This document shows, one piece after another, positions 25,972 to 34,810 of a DNA stretch of 64,000 nt. Positions within the stretch are counted from its first letter, which is position 1, and each line of letters begins with the position of its first letter. Source of the stretch: JAEUMY01 sp033764435 (GTDB lineage: Bacteria; Pseudomonadota; Gammaproteobacteria; Burkholderiales; Usitatibacteraceae). A model generated the notes under the pieces. That model saw only the letters and a program-made list of their open reading frames with translations, searched no databases and was not told the origin of the DNA. A program made the position numbers and the translations under genes. Where the stretch lies: the NCBI GenBank assembly GCA_033764435.1, contig JANRIX010000046.1, forward strand, positions 1 through 64,000, given 5' to 3'.

Positions 25972-25983
25972 GCGAATATTCGC
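25972..25983. repeat. GCGAATATTCGC palindrome copy
   Basis: Perfect copy in the divergent yihY-like/wrbA gap, 74 bases from the preceding copy. Confidence 0.95.
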
Positions 25984-26034
25984 TCCGCCGCTTCAGTCGC
26001 GGCGCGCCCAAAACGAATCACGCGGAGCCACGTC

Positions 26035-26628
26035 ATGGCCGACATCCTCGTTCTCTACTACAGCCACACCGGCTCGCTGCGCGAATTGGCCCGCCACATC
26101 GCGCGTGGCATCGACAGCGTGCCAGGTGCCGCAGCGCGCGTGCGCACGGTGCCCAAGGTCGCCCTTGTGACCGAACGCATGGAGCCGCCTGTCCCGGAAT
26201 CTGGCGCCCCGTATGTCACCGCCGCTGACCTCGCCGAGTGCGTCGGTCTGGCGCTGGGCTCACCCACGCGGTTCGGCAACATGGCAGCACCGATGAAGTA
26301 TTTCCTCGATGGACTCTCCGGGGAATGGTTCAAGGGCACGCTGGCCGGCAAGCCCGCAGCCGTGTTCACATCCAGCGCCACCCAGCATGGCGGGCAGGAG
26401 TCGACGCTGCTGTCGATGATGCTGCCGCTGCTGCACCACGGCATGGTGATGGTCGGGCTGCCCTTTACCGAGCCCCAGCTCAGCACAACCCGCACCGGCG
26501 GCACACCGTACGGGGCGTCCCATGTGGCCGGACCGGACAATGACCTGCCGTTGAGCGATGACGAGACGAAACTCGCTTTCGCGCTGGGGCAGCGACTCGC
26601 GCGCATCGCGCTGAAGCTTCATGGCTGA
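26035..26628 (+). CDS. wrbA: NAD(P)H:quinone oxidoreductase, WrbA type
   Basis: This FMN-dependent two-electron quinone reductase has 197 residues. The flavodoxin-like fold shows the FMN phosphate loop LYYSHTGSLREL, the GSPTRFGNMAAPMKYFLDG signature and FTSSATQHGGQESTLL. SHVAGPDND near the end is also typical. It is thought to protect from quinone redox cycling. CGGAG precedes the ATG. It overlaps the next gene by eight bases. Confidence 0.93.
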   Translation: MADILVLYYSHTGSLRELARHIARGIDSVPGAAARVRTVPKVALVTERMEPPVPESGAPYVTAADLAECVGLALGSPTRFGNMAAPMKYFLDGLSGEWFKGTLAGKPAAVFTSSATQHGGQESTLLSMMLPLLHHGMVMVGLPFTEPQLSTTRTGGTPYGASHVAGPDNDLPLSDDETKLAFALGQRLARIALKLHG

Positions 26629-27022
26629 CCGGCTTCCGGACTCGCGCATGAATTGGCGCCGCGCGGTCGTCGCCGGCCTTTTGGCATTGACGCTGCTGTC
26701 CCTGGCATGGGAGCTCTGGCTGGCGCCCTTGCGTCCGGGCGGATCCATGCTGGCGTGGAAAGCACTTCCACTGGCAGTCGCGCTGGTTTACGCAGCGCGT
26801 GGTGAGCGTCGGACATTCCAGTGGCTATCCATGCTCATCCTGTTCTATTTCACCGAGGGCGTCGTGCGGGCCTGGTCTGAGGCCGGGATGTCCCGGATAC
26901 TGGCAAGCATCGAAATCGCGTTGAGCCTTTGGGTCTATGTCGGCAGCATCGCAGCCAGCCGTGCCGCACGGCCGCGCGCCAAGCCAATCACAACCGCAAC
27001 GGATCAGGACGCCTCGCGCTGA
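26621..27022 (+). CDS. DUF2069 family membrane protein
   Basis: This encodes a 133-residue protein with four predicted membrane helices (VVAGLLALTLLSLAWELW, WKALPLAVALVYAA, WLSMLILFYFTEGVVRAW, IEIALSLWVYVGSIAA). The FYFTEGVVRAWSE stretch is characteristic of DUF2069. Function is unknown. It overlaps wrbA by eight bases; the pairing of DUF2069 and wrbA recurs in proteobacteria. Confidence 0.82.
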   Translation: MADRLPDSRMNWRRAVVAGLLALTLLSLAWELWLAPLRPGGSMLAWKALPLAVALVYAARGERRTFQWLSMLILFYFTEGVVRAWSEAGMSRILASIEIALSLWVYVGSIAASRAARPRAKPITTATDQDASR

Positions 27023-27025
27023 AAT

Positions 27026-27057
27026 GAAAACGGCGTTGCAATCACTCGCAACGCCGT
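27026..27057 (-). terminator. Terminator of the secDF operon
   Basis: The ten-base-pair stem ACGGCGTTGC/GCAACGCCGT with an eight-base loop lies between convergent genes. The minus strand continues with TTTCATTTC. It may work on both strands. Confidence 0.75.
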
Positions 27058-27080
27058 CAGGTTTCAAGCCAACGTGGTGC

Positions 27081-28166
27081 TCAGGGTGTCGCTGGTTTCG
27101 GCGCTTCTGCTTTCTTGTCCTCGACAAAGTCCGCGCGCGTGGCACCCAGGTACTTCGCCAACGGACAGGCCACCAGCACCGACGAGTAGATGCCGAAGCA
27201 GATGCCGATGGTCAGGGCCAACGCGAAATAGTGCAGTGTCGGACCACCCCAGATCAGCATGGCGACCACCGCCATCTGGGTGGAACCGTGAGTGATGATG
27301 GTCCGCGAAATCGTGCCGGTGATGGCGGCATCGAAGACTTCCTCGGTGGTGGCCTTTCGCATCTTGCGGAACATTTCCCGCGCCCGGTCGAACACCACGA
27401 CGGATTCGTTCACCGAGTAGCCCAGGATTGCGAGAATGCCGGCCAGCACGGGCAGCGAGAATTCCCACTGGAAGAAGGCGAAGAAGCCGAGAATGATCAC
27501 CACGTCATGCAGGTTGGCGATGATGGTCGCCACGGCGAATCGCCACTTGAAGCGGATGGCGAGATAGGCAACGATGCCCAGACAAACGGCCAACAGCGCC
27601 ATGGCTCCGTCGGTGGCGAGCTCGCTGCCCACCTGACTGCCGACAAACTCGGTGCGGACCAGCTTGGTGCACTTTTCGCCCAGCGCGGCGCGCCTCTCTT
27701 CCATCGCTGCCACACGGGACTCGTTGCGTTCCTTGAAGGGAATCTTGGCCAGCGCCGCATATTCGGCGTGAACGGCAGCACACTCTGGTGCTTCGCCAAC
27801 TGCAGGCGTCGCAGTGAGCGCCGAGAAAATTGTCTCCTGCTGCTTCTGCATGGCCTCATTCTGATTGTCGCCGCCAGCTTGAAGCTTGAGCGGCAGACGG
27901 ATCAGCAAATCGCGCGAGGTGCCAAATTTCTGCACCGTCACATCCGTGAGCCCGGCACCGTTCAGCGTTCCGCGCACCTTTTCAGGGTCAGCCGCCTGCG
28001 GGTAGCTCACCTCCATTACCGTGCCACCAGTGAACTCGATGGACAGATGCAACCCTTTGGTGGCGAGAAAGAAAACGGCCAGAAGGAAAGTGACGAACGA
28101 GATCACGTTGAACGCCAGCGAGTGGCGCATGAACGGGATGCTCTTTTTGATCTTGAAAAATTCCAT
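27081..28166 (-). CDS. secF: Protein translocase subunit SecF
   Basis: This is the membrane partner of SecD, using the proton gradient to help pull secreted proteins through SecYEG. It has 361 residues, about 45-50 longer than usual. The family parts are intact: IEFTGGTVMEV near residue 45, VGSQVGSEL near 175, and the transmembrane bundle with GYSVNESVVVFDRAREMF and GTISRTIITHGST. The excess is a periplasmic insertion at about residues 115-168, charged and with two cysteines (ECAAVH and GEKCTK). It is downstream of secD by 31 bases. Confidence 0.95.
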   Translation of the reverse strand: MEFFKIKKSIPFMRHSLAFNVISFVTFLLAVFFLATKGLHLSIEFTGGTVMEVSYPQAADPEKVRGTLNGAGLTDVTVQKFGTSRDLLIRLPLKLQAGGDNQNEAMQKQQETIFSALTATPAVGEAPECAAVHAEYAALAKIPFKERNESRVAAMEERRAALGEKCTKLVRTEFVGSQVGSELATDGAMALLAVCLGIVAYLAIRFKWRFAVATIIANLHDVVIILGFFAFFQWEFSLPVLAGILAILGYSVNESVVVFDRAREMFRKMRKATTEEVFDAAITGTISRTIITHGSTQMAVVAMLIWGGPTLHYFALALTIGICFGIYSSVLVACPLAKYLGATRADFVEDKKAEAPKPATP

Positions 28167-28197
28167 GATGGGTCTCTAGTTTCGTCTTCGCGTGCGC

Positions 28198-30060
28198 CTA
28201 GGCGGCGGCTTTCTGCGACCAGTTGGTGTCGCCGATCGAGAGTTTGGCAACCTTCTTCCTGCCGCCGTAAATCAGGTTGACCAGGCCACGCGACACCACG
28301 ACCGCGCTGAAGATGGAGGTCAGGATTCCGAGACAGTGAACCACCGCGAAGCCGCGTACCGGACCCGAGCCCCAGATCAGCAGTGCCAGACCGGCGATGA
28401 GCGTGGTGATGTTCGAGTCGAGAATGGTGTCGAAGGCACGGTCGTAGCCGGTCTGGATCGCCATCTGTGGCGACATCCCGGCGCGCACTTCCTCGCGGAT
28501 GCGCTCGTTGATGAGCACGTTGGCGTCAATGGCCATGCCCAGCGTCAGCGCAATGGCGGCGATACCCGGCAACGTGAGTGTGGCTTGCATCATGGATAGC
28601 AGTGCAACCAGGAACAGCAGATTGGCGCCCAGAGCGATGACGGACACCACACCGAACACCATGTAATAGACAGCCATGAAGACCGCGATGGCAATGAAGC
28701 CGCCGATCACCGCGTTCTGGCCCATCTTGATGTTCTCGGCACCGAGGCTGGGACCTATGGTGCGCTCCTCGATGATTTCCATCGGCGCGGCGAGTGAGCC
28801 AGCACGCAGCAACAGCGCCAGGTTCTTCGACTCCTCTACGCTGGGCATGCCGGTGATGATGAAATTGGAGCCGAACTCACCGTTGATGCTGGGCCAGGTC
28901 AACACTTCCGACTTGCCCTTCTCAACCAGAATCATGGCCATGCGCTTCTTCACGTTTTCGCGCGTGGTCTGGGTCATGACGCGGCCGCCGGCCGCATCGA
29001 GGCGCACCGTGACGATGGGGCCGCCGTTTTGCGGATCGAAGTTCGGCTGGGCATCGACCACGCGCTCGCCGGTGATGACCAGCGAATTGCGCACGAGTAC
29101 CGGCGCGCCGTTGACATCGAGAACCTTGATCGTGCCAAACGGCGCCGCCTGATCCTTGTAGGCGGCAAACGCGTCGAGCCCCGGCGACGCCGCCATGTCC
29201 TCGGCCACCAGCCGCACTTCTAGAGAAGCGGTGCGGCCGATGATGTCCTTGGCGCGGGCCGTATCCTGAACGCCGGCCAGCTGAACCAGGATTCGATCTG
29301 GTCCACTCTGCTGCACAATGGGCTCGGACACACCCAGTTCATTCACACGGTTGCGCAGCGTCGTGATGTTCTGCTGCAACGCATTTTCACGCAGGCGGGT
29401 GGCCGCCTCGGGCTTGATGGTCGCGGTGATCTGGAAGTCTTCGCCAGAGCTGGTGTCGCGCAAGTTCAGGTCGGTAACCTGGTCAGTGATGAGCTTGTCC
29501 GCCTGATCGCGCAACGCTTTGTCCTTGAAGCGGACGATCACGCGGTCACCCTCGCGTGCCAAGCCGCTGTAATAGATCTTCTTCTCGCGGAGCAGGCTGC
29601 GAATCTCGCCGTTGTAGCGATCGACGGCCTTGTCCATCACCGACTTCATGTCGACCGAGAGCAGGAAGTGCACGCCGCCACGCAAGTCGAGTCCCAGGTA
29701 CATCGGCTTCGCGCCAATGGCGGTGAGCCAGGCGGGCGAATCGGAAATGAGATTCAACGCCACCACGTAGCCTGGCCCGACCTTGGTCTGAATGGCATCC
29801 CTGGCCTTCAGCTGGGTATCTGTGTCGGTGAAGCGGATCTTGACCGAGTTGTCGGTGACGAAACTGGTCTCAAAGCGAATATTCGCTGACTTGAGCGTCT
29901 CTTCGATCTGCTTCTGCAACGCGGCATCGGCCTTGTTGGCACGCAGGCCGGAAACCTGCACTGCAGGTGCCTCCCCGAAGAGGTTGGGTACGGCAAAAAG
30001 GAAGCCAACCACGAGCGTGATCGCAATGATCGCGTACTTCCAGGCGGGATACTTGTTCAT
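28198..30060 (-). CDS. secD: Protein translocase subunit SecD
   Basis: This SecDF component with a large periplasmic domain has 620 residues. It begins with a single membrane helix (YAIIAITLVVGFLFAVPNLF), then the P1 region (LGLDLRGGVHFLL is the signature), then the C-terminal bundle with LLRAGSLAAPMEIIEERTIGPSLG and GMAIDANVLINERIREE. A palindrome copy near the 5' end is read ANIR in KSANIRFETSF. It forms an operon with tgt, yajC and secF. Confidence 0.96.
   Translation of the reverse strand: MNKYPAWKYAIIAITLVVGFLFAVPNLFGEAPAVQVSGLRANKADAALQKQIEETLKSANIRFETSFVTDNSVKIRFTDTDTQLKARDAIQTKVGPGYVVALNLISDSPAWLTAIGAKPMYLGLDLRGGVHFLLSVDMKSVMDKAVDRYNGEIRSLLREKKIYYSGLAREGDRVIVRFKDKALRDQADKLITDQVTDLNLRDTSSGEDFQITATIKPEAATRLRENALQQNITTLRNRVNELGVSEPIVQQSGPDRILVQLAGVQDTARAKDIIGRTASLEVRLVAEDMAASPGLDAFAAYKDQAAPFGTIKVLDVNGAPVLVRNSLVITGERVVDAQPNFDPQNGGPIVTVRLDAAGGRVMTQTTRENVKKRMAMILVEKGKSEVLTWPSINGEFGSNFIITGMPSVEESKNLALLLRAGSLAAPMEIIEERTIGPSLGAENIKMGQNAVIGGFIAIAVFMAVYYMVFGVVSVIALGANLLFLVALLSMMQATLTLPGIAAIALTLGMAIDANVLINERIREEVRAGMSPQMAIQTGYDRAFDTILDSNITTLIAGLALLIWGSGPVRGFAVVHCLGILTSIFSAVVVSRGLVNLIYGGRKKVAKLSIGDTNWSQKAAA
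29875..29886. repeat. GCGAATATTCGC palindrome copy in secD
   Basis: Perfect copy, read Ala-Asn-Ile-Arg (residues about 59-62). Confidence 0.95.
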
Positions 30061-30126
30061 GTGAAACCTCGATGTGCGTGCGACGCCCGAGTGGGCGCGC
30101 GAACCGGCGCGGCAGGCGCGACCGGA

Positions 30127-30450
30127 TTACTTCGTGACGTCGTGGACGGTGCCCTTGGGCAAGAGGGTCGTGACTGCCTGGCGCTGAAAGTGCATGACAG
30201 TGCCATCGGCCACTTCAACACCGACATAGCCGTCACCCAGTTTCACCACCTTGCCGATGACACCCATGACAACCACTTCGTCGCCCTTTTGCAGTGCATC
30301 AATCATCTGCTTGTGTTCCTTGGCCTTCTTCATCTGGGGACGAATCATCAAAAAATAAAGCAGGCCGAACATCACAATGATCGGCAGCATCGAAATCAGG
30401 GCATCACCTCCAGAAGGCTGGGCGGCTTGGGCGTAGGCATTACTGATCAT
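30127..30450 (-). CDS. yajC: Sec translocon accessory protein YajC
   Basis: This 107-residue single-pass membrane protein associates with SecDF. The helix IVMFGLLYFLMIRPQMK is followed by KKAKEHKQMIDALQKGDEVV and GVIGKVVKLGDGYVGVEVA, the typical YajC pattern. It lies between tgt and secD in the standard order. Confidence 0.95.
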   Translation of the reverse strand: MISNAYAQAAQPSGGDALISMLPIIVMFGLLYFLMIRPQMKKAKEHKQMIDALQKGDEVVVMGVIGKVVKLGDGYVGVEVADGTVMHFQRQAVTTLLPKGTVHDVTK

Positions 30451-30532
30451 GGGTCAATCCAGTGCGAGTTCAGGAAAACGCGCGATTCTAGCACAGCGCG
30501 CCCCCTCGGCTGCGGCAAAAATCCCGGAGAAA

Positions 30533-31645
30533 TCAAACATCTAGGGCCGAGCGCGCAGAATGAAATTCGCGCTGCCACGCGGCGAAACGTCCTTCACTGA
30601 TGGCCTCACGCATTTCCCGCATGATGGTCTGATAGAAGAAGAGGTTGTGCAGCGTGTTCAGTCTGGCGCCCAGGATTTCATTGGTGCGCTGGAGATGGTG
30701 CAGATAGGAACGACTGAAATGCCGGCAGGTGTAGCAGGCACAGGTCGGATCGAGGGGCCCGGTGTCGTCCTTGTAGCGTGCATTGCGAATCTTGATGTCG
30801 CCGTGCCGCGTGAACAGCCAGCCATTGCGCGCGTTTCGCGTGGGCATCACGCAGTCAAACATGTCGATGCCGCGACTCACCGCCATGACCAGATCTTCCG
30901 GGGTGCCGACACCCATCAAGTAGCGAGGCTTGTCCGCCGGCATGCGCGGTGCCGTATGGGCAAGGATGCGCTGCATATCGTCCTTGGGCTCTCCCACGGA
31001 CAGGCCGCCTATGGCATAGCCATGGAAGCCGATGTCGGTGAGACCCGAGAGGGATTCGTCGCGCAACACCTCATGCATGCCGCCTTGTACGATCCCAAAG
31101 AGTGCGTTCGGGTTTTCCAGGCGGTCGAATTCATCGCGGGACCGCCTTGCCCAACGCAGGCTGAGCCGCATCGAGGCAGCCGCCTCGTCAAGCGTGGCCG
31201 GATAGGCCGTGCATTCATCGAAAATCATCACCACATCGGAATTCAGCGTGCGCTGGATGCGCATCGACTCTTCCGGGGACAGGAAGCACTTGTCGCCATT
31301 GATCGGGGATTGGAAGGCAACACCCTCCTCGCTGATCTTGCGCAGTTCGCCCAGGCTCCAGACTTGGAAGCCGCCTGAATCAGTGAGGATCGGTCCGTTC
31401 CACGCCATGAACCGATGCAGGCCACCATGCGCGGAAATCACTGCGAGCCCGGGTCGCAGCCAGAGATGGAAGGTATTTCCGAGCACGATCTCGGCACCGA
31501 TTTCCCGCAACTCCGTGGGACTCATGGCCTTCACCGCACCATAGGTGCCAACCGGCATGAACGCGGGTGTTTCGACAGCGCCGTGGTTTAGGGTCAAGGT
31601 GCCGCGCCGGGCAGCGCCATCCTGACAATGAAGGGAAAATTTCAT
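30533..31645 (-). CDS. tgt: tRNA-guanine transglycosylase
   Basis: This exchanges guanine-34 for preQ1 in tRNAs with GUN anticodons on the path to queuosine. The start MKFSLHCQDGAARRGTL is taken by family resemblance; an in-frame upstream start adds 24 unlike residues. It has 370 residues. DSGGFQVWSLG holds the general-base Asp, GGLSVGEPK lines the base pocket, FDCVMPTRNARNG carries the nucleophilic Asp, and CACYTCRHFSRSYLHHL is the zinc site. It is the first gene of the tgt-yajC-secD-secF operon and divergent from the HD-GYP gene. Confidence 0.95.
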   Translation of the reverse strand: MKFSLHCQDGAARRGTLTLNHGAVETPAFMPVGTYGAVKAMSPTELREIGAEIVLGNTFHLWLRPGLAVISAHGGLHRFMAWNGPILTDSGGFQVWSLGELRKISEEGVAFQSPINGDKCFLSPEESMRIQRTLNSDVVMIFDECTAYPATLDEAAASMRLSLRWARRSRDEFDRLENPNALFGIVQGGMHEVLRDESLSGLTDIGFHGYAIGGLSVGEPKDDMQRILAHTAPRMPADKPRYLMGVGTPEDLVMAVSRGIDMFDCVMPTRNARNGWLFTRHGDIKIRNARYKDDTGPLDPTCACYTCRHFSRSYLHHLQRTNEILGARLNTLHNLFFYQTIMREMREAISEGRFAAWQREFHSARSALDV

Positions 31646-31865
31646 GAATTTCCAGGTGCTTGGGCCTGAAATGACGGGTGGCAGCGCTACGCTGTCCCAC
31701 AGCCTTTGGTCAGGCAAGGTTGGTTAACTGACGGCCCGCACTCACTCCAAGGCTGTTGCAGGCACGCGCTCGACGCGGCATAGTGGCACATTGATCTATT
31801 GCCCGCCGTCCCGGCCGCGCGTTCAACGCTTCCGGAGATAATAATCACAAGGTCTTGCCCCAGCT

Positions 31866-33485
31866 GTGTACTCGAAAATTCCGGTCTCCAAGCTTGAAGT
31901 CGGCATGTTTGTCGCGGACATTGATCGCCCATGGATGGACACACCGTTCACCATCCAGGGATTTATCATTGAAGACTTCGAGCAGATTGAACAGCTGCGT
32001 CGGTTCTGCCAGGAAGTGACAATTGACCGCTCGCGATCGTCGGGCGAGCATCAGCCTGTCGCCACAAAGCCAGCAGCCACGGCGCCGCTGAAGGCATTGG
32101 ACGAAGCACCAAGATTGATCATTGAGCGCCGCGCCGCGCCGGGGACCCAGTCAGTCACAGCATTGCGCGAACCGGCCGACCCCCCGCGCCGGTCAGGCTC
32201 GTCACCGCCCGGCGTGGCGCGGGCAAAGGCGATGGAAGAATTGGTCATCACGACTCGCGACGCCGAGTTCCGTCCTACCGAATCGGGCCGCTTTCAGCTG
32301 ACTCCCAAACCCCACGCTGACACCGGGCACGCCCCACCCGCAGCGGCGAAGGCAGAAGGTGGTCTCGCACGCTCGATCATGGGTGCGCTGTCCCGCTTCA
32401 TCCGTGGTGATGGAGACAACGTCTCCAAAGAGAAACTTGACACGGATGTCGGGCCAGTCACCGAGCCGGGATCGCCCTCCGCTCGCCCGGGCTTCATTCC
32501 GCCTGCTGTCCATCTGGTGATCTATGAGGATGCCGTATCGGTTGAGGAAGAAGCTTCGGCGGCAAGCAGCGCCGTCACGCGCACGGCCGATCTGGTACAT
32601 CGCATCGCGCAGGACATTCGCGCAGGTCGCACACTGGCACTGCCCGAGGTCGAGGAAGTCATATCGGACATGGTGGACAGCATGGTCCGCAATCCGGATG
32701 CACTCATGTGGGTCATGCGTTTGCGGGAACGCGACGAAACCACCTACGGCCACGGCTTGTACGCATCGGTTTATCTGCTTGCGCTGGGCCGGCACCTCGG
32801 CTTTCCCAAATCCCAGCTTTCCCAGCTGGGCACGATTGGTCTTCTGCTCGACATTGGCAAGATCAAGCTGCCGCGCAATCTGCTGGAGAAGGAAGGACGG
32901 CTGACGACCGACGAGTACGAAACGGTCAAGACTCATGTTCAGCTGGGAGTCGAACTCCTGAGCGAATCCGGCGGACTGGACATGGACATCATGACCGGCA
33001 TCGCCCAGCATCATGAACGCGAAAACGGCAGCGGCTATCCGCGTGGCCTTGCCGGCCCGAACATCTCCTTGTTCGGGCGCATGGCCGCGATTGCCGATTG
33101 CTTTGCCGCACTCACCAACCAGCGACCCTATGCCGAGGCAGTCTCAGCCTACGACGCGCTGCGCAGTCTCTCCGGCTGGGGTGGCGACTATTTCCACGCC
33201 CCAATCGTCGAGCAGTTCATCCAGGCGGTTGGGGTGTTTCCTGTCGGCTCGCTGGTTGAGTTGTCCACGGGAGAAATCGCTGCGGTCATCAGCCACAACA
33301 AGACGCGCCGACTGAAGCCGCGCGTTCTGGTCATAACGGGACCCGACAAGACCCGTTCCGCGCACCCCGCAACCATGGATCTGCTATACGCGCCGACTGA
33401 CGCAAATGGTCAGAGCATCTATATCAGACGCGGACTGGCTGCAGGTGCTTTTGGCCTGGACGGGCGGGACTTCTACGTTTCCTGA
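31866..33485 (+). CDS. DUF3391/HD-GYP protein with altered HD motif
   Basis: This 539-residue protein has an N-terminal DUF3391 segment (MYSKIPVSKLEVGMFVADID), a long low-complexity linker of about 170 residues, and a C-terminal HD-GYP domain, the family of cyclic-di-GMP phosphodiesterases. The GYP part is intact (HHERENGSGYPRGL, residues 382-395) and DCFAALTNQRPY follows. The HD motif itself reads LLLDIGK: Leu328 replaces the metal-binding His before Asp329. The enzyme may bind metal differently, or act as a receptor. The start is a GTG with a weak AAGG site. It is six to nine bases from the EAL gene and in an operon with it and nei. Confidence 0.88.
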   Translation: MYSKIPVSKLEVGMFVADIDRPWMDTPFTIQGFIIEDFEQIEQLRRFCQEVTIDRSRSSGEHQPVATKPAATAPLKALDEAPRLIIERRAAPGTQSVTALREPADPPRRSGSSPPGVARAKAMEELVITTRDAEFRPTESGRFQLTPKPHADTGHAPPAAAKAEGGLARSIMGALSRFIRGDGDNVSKEKLDTDVGPVTEPGSPSARPGFIPPAVHLVIYEDAVSVEEEASAASSAVTRTADLVHRIAQDIRAGRTLALPEVEEVISDMVDSMVRNPDALMWVMRLRERDETTYGHGLYASVYLLALGRHLGFPKSQLSQLGTIGLLLDIGKIKLPRNLLEKEGRLTTDEYETVKTHVQLGVELLSESGGLDMDIMTGIAQHHERENGSGYPRGLAGPNISLFGRMAAIADCFAALTNQRPYAEAVSAYDALRSLSGWGGDYFHAPIVEQFIQAVGVFPVGSLVELSTGEIAAVISHNKTRRLKPRVLVITGPDKTRSAHPATMDLLYAPTDANGQSIYIRRGLAAGAFGLDGRDFYVS

Positions 33486-33494
33486 GCCAGCTTG

Positions 33495-34805
33495 ATGACC
33501 TCCACGCCAGCGGCCAGCCGGATCGTCACCAGACAAGCCATCGGTGGCGAAATCAGCCGGCTGATCAGCAGCCATGCCGATTCGGCGCTGGCGGTAATGA
33601 TGGTGGAATTGCGTCGAGCCAATCGGTTGCAAGCCCTCACCGGCGGCATCAGCGCGGATATCATCATGGAGCATGCCATGGCCAGGTTGGACCGCGTGCT
33701 GCGCGACGTGGATCGCATGGCCAAGCTGTCCAATGAGACTCTGTGCCTTGTGCTACCCAAACTCGGTGATGGCGCACAGAGCGTGCTGGCCGCAGTCCGC
33801 GTTCTGTCCACGCTGCAGAAGCCATTCGCGGTCGCCGGGCCGCAACAGGAAGACACTGTCACCATTCGCCCACACCTTGGCATCGCGCTCTATCCGGATG
33901 GTGCACGCGATGCAGAGCAGTTGCTCATCAAGGCAGATGTCGCGGCGCGAATCGCATCGTCAAGCGAATCCGGCTACCACATCTACCGCACCGAAGACCG
34001 GGTCGAGACCGAAATCTATCGCGGGCTGGATATCGAACTGTCCAAGGCCATAAAATCGAACCAGCTCAAGCTTCACTACCAGCCGCAGATTGAAACGGCG
34101 ACCGGGGCCTGCCACACGGTGGAGGCACTGCTGCGCTGGAACTCGCCAGGCAGTGCGACAGTGTCGCCTGCGGTGCTGGTCGGCATCGCCGAGAACACCG
34201 GGCTTTTGCCGGCGCTGACCACCTGGACTGTCCATTGCGCGCTTCGCGAGAACGCGGAGATGCGCCGCCAGGGCATAGACGTGTCGGTGGCCGTGAACCT
34301 TTCACCGCGCACGCTCGCGGACACCGAGTTTCCCGACGAAGTCGCCCAGGCGTTGGCGGTGTGGGGCGTGTCGCCGCAGTCCCTGCTCTTCGAAATCACC
34401 GAGGGTTCCATGATCGGGGATGTCGAACGTTCACTGCGCCTGCTGAACCGGCTGCGCGATCTTGGCGTGAAACTCGCGATCGACGACTTCGGCACGGGCT
34501 ACTCGTCGCTGGCCTATCTGAAGCGCTTTCCCGTGCACGAACTCAAGATCGACAAGATGTTCGTGCAGGCCATGCGGTTGTCCCGGGGAGACTCACAGAT
34601 CGTTCGCTCGGTCATCGATCTCGCCCACAACTTTGATCTTCGCGCCGTCTCCGAAGGCGTGGAAGACGAGGCCACCTTCAATCAGCTGCGTGAATTGGGC
34701 TGCGATGCCGTGCAGGGATTCCTGTTCTCCGAGGCGCTGGGCGTCGCGGACTTCATGGAATGGTGGCGCGCGCATGAAGCTCGCGGCCGGCAACTGCCGG
34801 GCTGA
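33495..34805 (+). CDS. EAL-domain phosphodiesterase with degenerate GGDEF
   Basis: This 436-residue soluble protein has an N-terminal GGDEF fold in which the signature has decayed: LSNETLCLVLP (about residues 78-88) stands where the GGDEF loop should be, so it cannot be a cyclase. The EAL domain keeps the catalytic motifs VEALLRW, EITEGSMIGD and DDFGTGYSSLAYLKR, EGVEDEAT and QGFLFSEAL, so it should hydrolyse cyclic-di-GMP. It directly follows the HD-GYP gene and precedes nei by five bases. The ATG at 33495 is preferred over a TTG three bases earlier. Confidence 0.9.
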   Translation: MTSTPAASRIVTRQAIGGEISRLISSHADSALAVMMVELRRANRLQALTGGISADIIMEHAMARLDRVLRDVDRMAKLSNETLCLVLPKLGDGAQSVLAAVRVLSTLQKPFAVAGPQQEDTVTIRPHLGIALYPDGARDAEQLLIKADVAARIASSSESGYHIYRTEDRVETEIYRGLDIELSKAIKSNQLKLHYQPQIETATGACHTVEALLRWNSPGSATVSPAVLVGIAENTGLLPALTTWTVHCALRENAEMRRQGIDVSVAVNLSPRTLADTEFPDEVAQALAVWGVSPQSLLFEITEGSMIGDVERSLRLLNRLRDLGVKLAIDDFGTGYSSLAYLKRFPVHELKIDKMFVQAMRLSRGDSQIVRSVIDLAHNFDLRAVSEGVEDEATFNQLRELGCDAVQGFLFSEALGVADFMEWWRAHEARGRQLPG

Positions 34806-34810
34806 GCCGG

